64,000 nucleotides of DNA from Oegoconia quadripuncta (lineage: Eukaryota; Arthropoda; Insecta; Lepidoptera; Autostichidae): positions 37,392,853-37,456,852 of the forward strand of contig OX438742.1 in NCBI GenBank assembly GCA_949316235.1, written 5' to 3'. The position numbers were made by a program, and so were the translations under genes. How positions within the stretch are numbered: the stretch's first letter is position 1; each line of letters starts with the position of its first letter. Of the stretch, positions 11,150 through 20,571 are shown piece after piece. Under the pieces are notes generated by a model, which had not been told where the DNA came from, searched no databases, and saw only the letters and a list, made by a program, of their open reading frames with translations.

Positions 11150-12344
11150 ATATTTGATTATAAAGGTGCTTGTACCTAGCTAGGATTCTATCCAGGAATA
11201 TGCAATGTGACTACGCCCATTAACATGATATTACCTAATAAAACACATGATTTCTGAGAATTACGTAATGTAATAAAATTATGTAGGTATGTACGTATAC
11301 CTACCTACAACAGGTTACGTAATATAACAAGAATTATCTAGGTTTAGTTGCAAATCGGTGGCGAGGGAATCACCTGAAATAAAAAACCTAACTAGTATCA
11401 CGTATGCCGATAGTAATCAAGAAACTCTAAATGCTTAGATAACATATAAGTAGGTATGTTTGATTTTATCAAATAATGAAGTCCAATACAGGGTAAAATC
11501 GAATTGTGTAATGGCCTGAAACCACTTAAACTCGTATTATTAAACGATCTCAAGATTGAGATGGACTTAGTTGATATTCGAGATATTTAAACACTATCAA
11601 AATGTAATAGTATTAAAGGATGTACCATCGTTGTATTGGTATCGTCGGTAAAATGAGTCTTGATGAAATGACATTTCGATGTTTCATCGCATTAGAGTTT
11701 AGATGTTCTGTTAAAATAAATTGACCATATATTAGATTTATTTAGTTCAATTTTACGATATCATTTCATACATTATCATCATCTTATTTAAGAGCCATGC
11801 TCTTGTCGGTGGCGATTTTTCCACATCTCTCTAGTCTCCGCCTTCCTCTTGACCTCCTGATACATATGCAGTTCCGTAAATTAATGAATTCTAAAATAAA
11901 AGTGATTGGAAATCACAAAACAATTACATAATACATACATCTCAAAAATTTGTAGAATTATAGGATTACCTCATAATAATGTTAAAATATTGTGGATGTA
12001 TAAAATGAACAAAATAAAATTAAAATAAAAATCCTGTCACGATCTCTTCAATAGGTATGTATATCATTAGACACTTGACGACTATGTCAATACTTATTAT
12101 AATGGTATTAGGTAAAAGTCAAGGTTATTAAACTTTCAACGAATGGTCACAGCATAGACGAAGTGCTATTTGGTGAAACGTGTCTAGAATTCACGTAACG
12201 TGAATCCATAAAAAACTATATAATTTAAATAAGTCAGCCTACCCCCTTATCTACTTATCTCTAATGGCAAACTGTTTCAATTAATCCATGGAATAATTTG
12301 TACAATATTCGACTATTCGTAGTCGATATCAGCAATAGAGCATG
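11150..12344. other. AT-rich spacer with one MITE fragment
   Basis: Contains a short fragment of the M3 foldback family at about 11532-11566 (TCGTATTATTAAACGATCTC, AAGATTGAGATGG), matching the ends of the elements at 28190-28540. Otherwise nothing recognised. Confidence 0.5.
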
Positions 12345-12662
12345 TCATCATCATCATGTCAGCCACCGAACGTCCACTGGTGAACATAGGCTTCCCCATA
12401 GGTTTCCAGAGCGACCGGTGGAAAGTTGGCTGAATACAGCGACTTCCCATGAAATTAATCAGGACCTGCGTCCACCTTGGGAGTGGGCGTCCTATGCTGC
12501 GCTTGCTGGTTACCTAGTCTTCACTCGGGAACTTCAATGTCCCACCGGCCATCAAGTCTTCGAGCTATGTGTTATGCCCACTACCACTCCGCTAGGCTAT
12601 TTCGGTAACTGTCATTCGTCTACGGAATTCTTCATTACTGATGCCATAGCGCGCTATTCGTG
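12345..12662 (+). repeat. Lepidopteran retroelement 3' region
   Basis: Contains the ordered motifs CGTCCACTGGTGAACATAGG, GTCCACCTTGGGAGTGGGCG and CCTATGCTGCGCTTGCTGG. I recognise this as a repeat very common in lepidopteran genomic sequence, probably the 3' untranslated region of a LINE. The 124-codon frame across it has no domain and is not called as a gene. Confidence 0.65.
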
Positions 12663-12879
12663 CCATTTATAAATGAAGACTTAGAGTGTCTCTTACAGAG
12701 AAGTTTAAGGAAATTAATATCTTAACAATGACTTCTCAATACATTTATGAGAATTTGCCATATGCAAAAAAATAAATATATAACGTTATTCGCTAAAAAT
12801 AGTGATAGGCACAATGTTAATACAAGGAATAAGAACCAGTTATCTTTTTATGTTAGCCGACTTCACATAGTTAGTAAAT

Positions 12880-13045
12880 CCTTCAAAACGCAATATAAAT
12901 ATACGCTTTTATAATAAGGTTCCAGTAGACATTCAAAATTTTCCTTTAAATAAATTTAAAGCAATCATAAAACAGAAATTATTAGCAAAAGGCTATTATT
13001 ATAAAATAACTGACTATTTGAATTATAAGCAAGTATGGACACAGC
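12880..13045 (+). pseudogene. LINE RT C-terminal remnant, TTTGA-tail family
   Basis: A plus-strand reading contains YNKVPVDIQNFPLNKFK and GYYYKITDYLNYKQVW, the C-terminal 'FN-LP-I-N---LK-FK--LK--L---YY---E(D)-L' pattern of insect LINEs. The same segment is present in reverse at 36216-36600 and in related form at 13965 and 25120, so several copies of this family died in this window. Confidence 0.7.
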
Positions 13046-13119
13046 TGTGTTATTAATCATATAATTATCGATTTGCAAAAATTATTCATATAATTATCAT
13101 ATTTCAGTGACATAAGTTA

Positions 13120-13276
13120 TCACTGCACAGGAAACACACATTGACTTTGGTGTCAATGAGACGTTGCGCAGTTTTTCGAACGCTGCCTTTCCAAGTTGGA
13201 TTCGTCGATTGGCCTCTTTCTCGAAGTTGGACCTCTCTAACCGATTTATCTAGGTAGACATACTCCATAACATGTG
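13120..13276 (-). pseudogene. LINE reverse transcriptase remnant
   Basis: The minus strand reads EYVYLDKSV then RERGQSTNPTWKGSVRKTAQ. This is an eroded form of the 'EYVYLGQ ... EI-RRI---W-AFG-LR' segment found downstream of the RT active site in RTE-like elements. It is truncated at both ends. Confidence 0.55.
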
Positions 13277-13304
13277 GTTAAGGGGAATTAAATTACATAA
13301 ATAA

Positions 13305-13499
13305 AGAAAATTTGGGGAAAATATGAGTTCTAAATTAATTTCGCGTATGAGTTCTAAATAGAAACGCTACGAATCCCGCCAGTCGCCGCATATCAAATTA
13401 CGGTCGGCGTAATTAAACTACCTATGCCAATAACTTCTATGTCACTTGCCTAATAAGTATGTCCTATTTTTTTCCTTACGGTAAAAAAACTCACCGGTA
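13305..13499 (-). mobile_element. MITE family M2, half copy
   Basis: Matches, in reverse, the left half of the full element at 47502-47888 (GCCAGTCGC, AAACTACCTATGCCAATAAC, TTTTTTTCCTTACGG, CACCGGTA) and is followed by TA at 13500. The distal half is missing. A short direct repeat (ATGAGTTCTAAAT, twice) lies at its broken edge. Confidence 0.65.
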
Positions 13500-13964
13500 T
13501 ATTTATGGCCATGTTCATAAATACACACGGTGATAATGATAAGATAATATCATGAGCACAATTTACCCAAGCTGAGATATTATTAACTAAGTTTAAAGAT
13601 TTCATATCTATACGTACCTATATACAGATCTTGTATCTTGATATCGTGTCACACGTGTTCACAATGAAACGATAAACACGCTCCAAATTCTGAATTACAT
13701 AGTTGCAGACTACCGTCGAAATCAAAAAGTATAATACCTACTAGTAGAGTTGAAGTAAAATTTGGGATAACGCGACGTTGCTAATAATGATGGATGACCC
13801 AAGTAGAATACTACTAATTAGGTACTCGTATCTACACTAACTGGCTACGTCTATGTTCAGTCTTTAAGGAAAATTAAATAATTTTTTTTTTAATCTTTAT
13901 TTTATTTAGGGATTTTTGTCCTATGGGACATGTCATTCCCATTCTACCCTTCGCTATTTAACAC

Positions 13965-14045
13965 TAACTAATACATCATTTATGAGACACTGCATACGAT
14001 ACTGTTTTTAATTATAATCTTGTAACTGAGAATATAATTAATCTG
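13965..14045 (+). pseudogene. LINE fragment interrupted by a MITE
   Basis: ATACATCATTTATGAGACAC and the following bases match the start of the LINE tail at 25120. The match stops at about 14045, where the MITE family M1 sequence begins, so an M1 element landed in or next to a LINE remnant. Confidence 0.55.
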
Positions 14046-14266
14046 AGAAAAAAAACCGTCCAGTGGCGCTCGCATTAGATAAATTAAGATTTCTTTATTA
14101 CAGCATAAATCAGAATTGCTTTGGCGTGCACTCGAAAAGTTTAAAGCTAATTATAAATTATACCTAAATAGTTTTAATTATAGCAATTTTCGAGAATTTC
14201 GAACTATTGATAAAAGCGGCCATTTTTTTATATTCGTGAATTCAGGAAAATAACCGTTACCAAAGC
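14046..14266 (+). mobile_element. MITE family M1, partial copy
   Basis: Shares CGTCCAGTGGC, GATAAATTAAGATTTCT, GCACTCGAAAAG and the central TTTCGAGAATTTCGAA and AAAATAACCGT motifs with the full element at 24492-24846. The right terminal repeat is missing. Confidence 0.6.
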
Positions 14267-14421
14267 AATTTAGGTAGGTACCTACCTGTTACTTAGTTTT
14301 TTTTTTGTTGGGGCACATTCTCCTCCGGGAATGGGCCATAACCTTTTTTCTTTTTATTTGGTATTCTTTGTCCTTTCGGACAGGCAGTTGTATTAAAATA
14401 TTATTTTATTTAGAATGGGTA

Positions 14422-14688
14422 AATAATAATAATAAACAAATAAATATCCTTAGACATACACACAGCACCATCTAGTTCCACAGTAAGCTACTATAGGCTT
14501 GTGTTGTGGATACCAGATGGTTGATATACTACATAAATACATTTTTTTTTGTAAATAAATACTTATTATAAATGAAAACATCCATAACTCGGGTACACAT
14601 GTTCATATTCATCACACAAACATATGCCCCTAGCGGGATTCGAACCCGCAACCTTTTGATATAGTGGTCAGAGTTGCTAACCACTAGA
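14422..14688 (-). repeat. tRNA-headed SINE, family A, copy 2
   Basis: Same order as copy 1: A/T-rich tail at the low side, CACCATCTAGTTCCACAG, the body, then GGGATTCGAACCCGC and CTAACCACTA at the head. It is cut short at the head, after CCACTAGATAAATAAAT. Confidence 0.82.
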
Positions 14689-14699
14689 TAAATAAATAT

Positions 14700-15523
14700 T
14701 ACTTATTAAGGATACCAAACTCGAAATATTCTCTATAATTTAGGTATATTTCGAGCTCAGTCTAAATTCCGCGTGAAGAAATCAGTTCCTATAGAAGCTA
14801 TTGAAAATATGTTTTAACACAATTATACTTTGAAGATGTTATTCAAGTAATACTTTTTAATATTCTAGAATAAAGGGGCTATAATGTGGTATTTTTTATT
14901 TAGTGTATTTCGTTATGGTATAATTCTGAACGACAATATTACGATTATTTTATTTTATAAGTATATAACTCAGTAACTGACTTACTGTTAGATTATAAGT
15001 ATATAACTCAGTGGATAACTGTTATTGGCTTCCTGAATAATATAGTTTTAAGAATCATGATTAAAGATAGTATAAAGCTGTTGTTATCCCTAAAACAATA
15101 AAATAAATTATATTTATTTTTTTGATTTTTTGTGAGTTACTCCGTTTTTTCATCCTCTAATTATATGAAAACAACACCAAACTTGATCTAGTAGCTATAT
15201 GTGGGTAGAAATCGAGCGCCAAATGTGCCAAGCGGCGTCTTCCTAGACAAAAGTGCATGGTTCCCATAGTAAGCCGTGCAATAAAACCCCCACTACTTTT
15301 GACAGTAGGGAAGTAAAACAATTCGTAATTCAAATAAGCACATATTATACTATGTACATAATTACGGCATACTACAACAAAAGCCAAGCTTCTCCTAATC
15401 TGATTACCTACACCTATTTTGTATACATAACATAATAATTAGTTTTTGCTAGCAGTGCTTATCATATTTAGACTTAAGTTTCTCTGTTTTTTAATATTAA
15501 TTGTGTAGTATTATGTAACTGTA
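14700..15523. other. AT-rich spacer, nothing recognised
   Basis: Short frames at 15157-15435 lie over one another on both strands with no motif. A direct repeat of TTATAAGTATATAACTCAGT occurs at about 14956 and 14994. Confidence 0.5.
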
Positions 15524-16963
15524 TTAACACGTTACCTGTGTAACTGGAAATTAGGCAATGACCCCCCACGTGCAATTACTTTTTCTAGTAGGTACGTTGG
15601 TATTTATCTATATAGACATATTATGGCAAGGAAAACTATTTCTGAAAATCCGTTTTCCAGCTCTGCCATTTTTCGTCAGTGCCCCATATATGGTGCATGC
15701 ACGTACGAGTTCCTTTTTAAGTGCCCCGTATATGGTGCACGCACGTACGAGTTCTTCACTTAGTACCACAATTATTGGTTTTAGAGGGTAGATTCATATT
15801 TCTAATAAAATATTTTGATCTTGTCATAGGCGAGATGTTAGTACAAAGCAATTCACGCGAGTCGAAGTGTTGATTGCAATTTTTTCACGGTTTTTTCCTT
15901 TACGAAGTTGTGATTCACTATGAAACACTCCATATCTACAGGAAAACACATATCAAAGTACACTTCTGAAGTAGTAAACGCATCTCTGAAAAAAGGAGAA
16001 ATAGCTGCCAAGCATAATGATTGTATGATAATTTTGAAATGGAGAGACCAGCGAGATGTGTTCGTATTATCAACATGTCATGACCATGAAATGGCTGTGT
16101 CCATTGGCTTCAGACCAATTATGAAGCCCAAAATTGTGTTAAAGTATAATCGCGGCAAGAAAGGTGTGGCCGACCAGCTTGCAAGCTATAATTCGCCTGT
16201 TCGTAAAACTTGCTTTTGGTATAAGAAAATTGCGGCGGATCTGATGTTAGTTGCTGTTGTAAATGCAGTTTTGATATACAAGGACCTAAATCCTACAAAA
16301 AAAATGGCAGTACTGACAGGTCATGAAATTATAATCAAGCATCTCCTGGGCATTCAAGATGCTGGTCCATCAAGTGGACCATCAAGTCGTGCTAGCAATT
16401 CAAACAGTTCCATTAGTTTTAACCACGCATTGACAAAAATTCAACGAAATCACGATAACAAAATATCTAGAAAACGTTGTGCTGGTTGCTATAAAACATT
16501 GCGTACAGCATCAGAAGTTCGTAAATTGGCGAAGAAAACGGACACTGAATGCAAAACCTGTAAGAAAGGTTTTTGTCTTCCTTGCTACAACATTGCCCAT
16601 AATTTCTAATTACTTACTTTTTTTTGCTTGTTTTGCGATATATTTATGACTATTGCTGTATAGTTTATAGTTTCATATAGTTTTTGGTTTTATATTTTCA
16701 TACTTTGTTGTTTTTTTGAGATACATATTCCATCTACAATTTTAAAAAAATACAGTAGTTTTTTGTTTTATTTGACCTTGTTTTCTGGCAACACACATCA
16801 AAATGTCCTTCCGGTAATCACATGTGGTATGCTTAAATTCACACGTGCGAGATTTTACAAGCCTATTACTTCGCAAGGTAGCGTGACCCATATGTGATGC
16901 ACTCACGTATCATTTATACCTCGAAATGCCCCACATGTGGATCATGCACTGTTAACGTGTTAA
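15524..16963 (+). mobile_element. piggyBac-family element, internally deleted, TTAA-flanked
   Basis: Flanked on both sides by TTAA (15524-15527 and 16960-16963), the piggyBac target duplication. The ends start TTAACACGTTA in inverted orientation, with about 13 bp of imperfect terminal repeat. Inside the left end a 42-bp unit is repeated twice in tandem (15681-15722 and 15723-15764). Related palindromic motifs (CCACATGTGG, CCCATATGTG, TGCATG) recur near the right end at 16814-16950 and may be transposase binding sites. At 1.44 kb the element is much shorter than the roughly 2.4 kb usual for autonomous members, and it holds only the 3' half of a transposase gene. Probably non-autonomous. Confidence 0.88.
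15920..16612 (+). CDS. piggyBac-like transposase, C-terminal half (229 aa)
   Basis: The open frame starts at ATG 15920 and ends at TAA 16610-16612. Residues 36-60 (CMIILKWRDQRDVFVLSTCHD) correspond to the late catalytic-domain strand of piggyBac transposases. Residues 76-120 hold the YNRGKKGVADQL ... WYKKI block, with D85 aligning to the third catalytic aspartate. The C-terminus is a cysteine-rich zinc-binding domain (C187, C190, C211, C214, C219, C222, H227) like the one that binds terminal repeats in the family. The usual length is about 590 residues; the N-terminus and the first two catalytic aspartates are absent, so cleavage activity is not expected. The surviving half has no internal stop. 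It could act as an end-binding repressor or simply be a young deletion product; the sequence does not decide. Confidence 0.85.
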
Positions 16964-17244
16964 TGTAGACTCGTTATGAGCCTAAAAAGAATCCAAAATT
17001 GCAAATGCGCGGCCCTGAAAGTTAAGCAAACTTTACAGTATCCACTTACATGCATAGTGGCCTGGCGGGTTTAATTATCTGTAGCGCCCTGTCCTTTGCG
17101 AACTGTTAACAAAATTTTCAAGCGCATGTGAAACTCGAAAAGCTTTTACATGTAGTAACTTTCCATCAAATTGCAGCTCCTATTCTATTAGTACTTGTAC
17201 AGACTCTATTCATTTTGTTGACATTGAGGGCCAAGTTTACTTTT
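16964..17244. other. Spacer, nothing recognised
   Basis: Mixed-composition sequence right of the piggyBac element, with no frame or repeat that I can name. Confidence 0.4.
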
Positions 17245-17900
17245 GATAATTTTTGTGCGATGGCGAACCTTCTCGTTCCTACAGGTTAGGTGGGCACTTG
17301 GGGTGTACCAGCTCGACCTGATGATCTTCAATTTGTCATATTTATTGTTGATAATCACACCGACGTAAATCGGCTCAAAAATCTCGGACTAATCGATGTA
17401 CATACATAAAGAATATAGAACCTCCTCCTTTTTTGAAGTCGGTTAAAAAAAGTTATTAGTATTTATCCGTGGTTGCTAATCTCCGTGATAATTTTTGTGC
17501 GATGGCGAACCTTCTCGCTCCTACAGGTTAGATGGGCAGTTCGGGTGTACCAGCTCGACCTGATGATCTTCGATTTGTCATATTTGCTGTCATATTGCTG
17601 ATAATTACACCGACCTTCTATATACTTTTTCCATACAAACCCAAACTGTATCTACTTAGTTTCCCTGTGTAAAACTACAAAATCGTCTTAATATGTAATG
17701 CCATTCTGATGTTTACCATGATTACACAAAAACTACTGGACCGATTGCGCTGAAATTACAATGGGACCAACTCGACGGTATCCCCTTTCATTTACAAAAA
17801 GAACCATGTGAATCAACCGCCAAAACTCGGAGATATCGGTGTACATACATAAAAAAAAAAAAAAAAACGCCCCGAATACAGAACCTCCTCCTTTTTTGAA
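17245..17900. repeat. Tandemly duplicated interspersed repeat
   Basis: A unit containing TTTTTGTGCGATGGCGAACC, CTCCTACAGGTTAG, GTGTACCAGCTCGACCTGAT and GATTTGTCATATT occurs at about 17249-17370 and again at 17489-17620, period about 240 bp. The sequence CAGAACCTCCTCCTTTTTTG with AAGTCG after it closes both the first block (about 17417-17450) and the region's end (about 17878-17908). That closing motif is a common 3' end of a lepidopteran repeat. No coding content. Confidence 0.7.
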
Positions 17901-17908
17901 GTCGTTTA

Positions 17909-18364
17909 AAAATAAAACAAATTATGTTGTAATTAATGTGACCATTTATTCACATTAATTTATGTAAAATAAGGTATACATTAACTAAATCTTTAAAAAA
18001 ATATCACAACATTGCATAGAATAGGTACCATTGGGTAATGCTGTAATTCAATTAATTAAATGCTGCATTAACAAATGGTGTATAATAGTGGTAAGTTAAT
18101 TAATTCATATTTCAATATTGAATAATAGTAAAATATAATAATAATAAATAGTTTATTACATAGCCAATAAGTACTGATCCAATCCAGATTAACAACCAGA
18201 CCCTGAATGAGGAATAAACCTATTTGTACAGATGATACGATGGTCCATAGCAAGAACTAGTTCAGTAGTTGTTTTAGGTTTACATGCTAATGTTTTTTAC
18301 TAGATTCCCAACACTAGTGATTTATGTATAAAAAACATTAAAATATAATTACAAATTTTCACCA
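17909..18364. other. AT-rich spacer
   Basis: Very AT-rich, with no supported feature. The 61-codon minus frame at 18068-18253 has no motif. Confidence 0.5.
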
Positions 18365-18600
18365 AAATACATACATAATGTCACGACCTTTATCCCAAAT
18401 GGGGTAGTCAGAAATATCCCAAACAATAGGGTTTTGGATGGCTGTTCCAAGCTTTAAGAGTTCAAGCCATTGAAACATGCAAATCTATAGATGTTTTTTG
18501 GTGGAAAGTCCCATAGTCCCATTTTACGATACCCACGGGAAGAGACGGGTTAGTCTTATTCTATTTGAGTGCTGACACCACACAGCACTTGCACCTAAAT
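18365..18600 (+). repeat. Interspersed repeat, family P
   Basis: Starts ACATACATAATGTCACGACC, continues TTTATCCCAAATGGGGTAG, and holds the body TTGAAACATGCAAAT, GGTGGAAAGTCCC and CACGGGAAGAGACGGG. It is the reverse of the copy at 6640-6965 and is reasonably complete. Confidence 0.65.
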
Positions 18601-18877
18601 ATAAATTATAATGTTTTAAACTGTGAACAATAAGGTACATAATTAGATATGGTGCGATCAGTCATGCTTAGGTATTGATGTAGTCTCATATTTGCTTATT
18701 GCTATTACGATAAAATAATCGCTTGTTTATTTTTGTGACAACAGTATGTGCTGGGAACATGTTATATTTTATTTATTTGGGTTTGATTATTTACTTACCC
18801 AAATAAAGAAATTAGACATCAAACAAGGTATTATAAACCCTTACCTAATATTACATTACTAAAATAATTTGGTATAG

Positions 18878-18883
18878 TTTATT
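18878..18883 (-). promoter_or_regulatory. Possible poly(A) signal of the kinase gene
   Basis: AATAAA on the minus strand, about 140 bp past the kinase stop codon. In sequence this AT-rich such hexamers are common, so the assignment is tentative. Confidence 0.3.
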
Positions 18884-19024
18884 TATCATTTGGTTTAACA
18901 TTATTTGGCATTTTGTCTTATCTAATAGTAGTAATAAAAGAAAACATTTCCATAGACAATAGAGCAAACTATTCACTTACATAGCAGGTATTTTCACGTA
19001 ACTACAATCAGGTACGTTTAACTT

Positions 19025-20310
19025 TTATAAGAAGTACTTGTAAGTACGAAAATCATCAATAATACCCCTCAGAATTGCTCTATAATTTTCAGTTGCTGTC
19101 ATTTTTTCTTCCTCTGTAGAGCACACCTGTTTGCTTATAATGTGCCCCTCTTGTTGAAGGCCACATGACAGCCACAATGCAGTGTTCGCAACAATGAAAG
19201 ATGCCCCTGCTACAACTTTCAAATCATCGTCAAATGCTTGTCTACTGTATAACTTCTGAGACTCTAATCCCGCTTTACGTAGTGTTGAGGCAAAGGTTTG
19301 ATAGTAGATATCCAATAGATTGTAAAATTGTTTATGTCTTAACTCTGTATCCGTGCTGCTGATAATGAGAAATAGTGTGTCAAATGCTGGACTGCACATG
19401 CGAGTAGTCTGGAAGTCTATCAAACAGGCTGACACAGGGTTGTTGTCCTAAAAACAAATGAAACTATTACAACTAAACAATATAAATGAAAATAAAGCCT
19501 CATGGAATTTGTATGCAAGAATTGTATTTAAATATAAATTTGTTGGTATACCTCATACTGGAAAAGTATATTTTCTTTCCAAATATCGCCATGACAAATG
19601 CAAGTATCGTGTACCGAGTCCACTGCGGCTTCAATAGTTTTTGCACAGTTTTCTTTTAAGTATTCTAACAATGGCACATACTCTGTATGTTCAAATTTCT
19701 GCACAGCCTTGTTTAATCTATCCGTCATAATGTCCATAAACCTTTTATTTGTTTTTCCTGTTAATGGTGCACATACTTTTGCAGTTTCATAATACACTGC
19801 ACTGCTACGATCCTTTAGAATATACGAAAATGCATGGAACTTGGCTAGGGACTTCAAAGATACTGTTACATGATTGAAATCTAGAAACATACCATGAATG
19901 TATGGTTCATAATCCTCGCTGCGCATATCCTGCATTACTATGACCTCTTCACAATATTCTTTGTGAACATAGTAACATTTGGGAATAATATAATCTTGTG
20001 CAACATCTTTTTGTATATCATGATAATTTTCTAGTACTTTAGAATAAACATAGATTTCTTTGGCAAACATATGAGTTACTGCATTGCTCACCCTGTATCT
20101 CTCATCAGTTGGAGCCAACTTTAACATCAACGGAATACTCACTTCTTCTTCTTCATGTTTGCCAATTAGGTTCACAGGGATAAGAACACCGAAGTAGTTC
20201 TGAGCAATACTTTCAAAATTTTCCTGCAAATAACGCCATTCTTTTAAATTACAAATTGAAGCTATTCTACTGATAATAGTTCTGATGTACTCTTCAGATA
20301 TTGAGGACAT
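19025..20310 (-). CDS. EcKinase / CHK-kinase-like protein, two exons, about 391 aa
   Basis: Family members phosphorylate small molecules (22-OH ecdysteroids in the founding case) and have a choline/aminoglycoside-kinase fold; the substrate here is unknown. Exon 1 runs from ATG 20310 down to about 19559, exon 2 from 19448 to the stop at 19025. The N-lobe has a lysine in LMLKLAP (K64). LAKFHA lies at residues 155-160. The catalytic loop CHGDIWKENILF (H240, D242, N247) is typical, and LIDFQ in exon 2 supplies the metal-binding aspartate. The junction was chosen by frame: donor GTATGAG at 19558 and acceptor TTTTTAG ending at 19449 join in phase. The more obvious donor after TATGAG (GTATAC at 19551) would put exon 2 out of frame. 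Total length fits the family (about 400 aa). A complete transposon sits just upstream. Confidence 0.9.
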
Positions 20311-20569
20311 TCCGTCATTAGTTTATTATTTTTGACTAGCACTATTTAGCCTATGTAGTTTTAAAATTGTATTTTATTTTATGTTCACTATTATTGTGAT
20401 ACAAATGCACGGAACGGACGGTTTTTAAGATGACAGTGACAGATGTCACCACACCAACGAATGGCGAGTTCGAGTACGACGCTCTACAAAATATCGATTT
20501 AGCAAAACATCGATATTACTTTACACATAAAAATATCGTCGATATGTCAAGATTTATATCAAATATCAA
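20311..20569 (-). promoter_or_regulatory. Upstream region of the kinase gene
   Basis: 259 bp between the kinase ATG and the TA target site of the transposon. It includes a TGACAGTGACAGATGTCACC patch near 20431-20450 whose TGACA/TGTCA half-sites form a short inverted repeat. No TATA box is clearly placed. The transposon insertion marks the far edge, so any enhancer upstream has been pushed 2.1 kb away. Confidence 0.35.
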
Positions 20570-20571
20570 TA

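Noticed and set aside
12298..12672. 124-codon plus-strand frame as a gene
   Set aside because: It lies wholly within a common lepidopteran repeat 3' region and has no family motif.
17245..17620. CRISPR-like direct repeats
   Set aside because: Only two long, diverged units with a 240-bp period in a eukaryotic repeat; no short regular repeats or spacers, and no cas genes.
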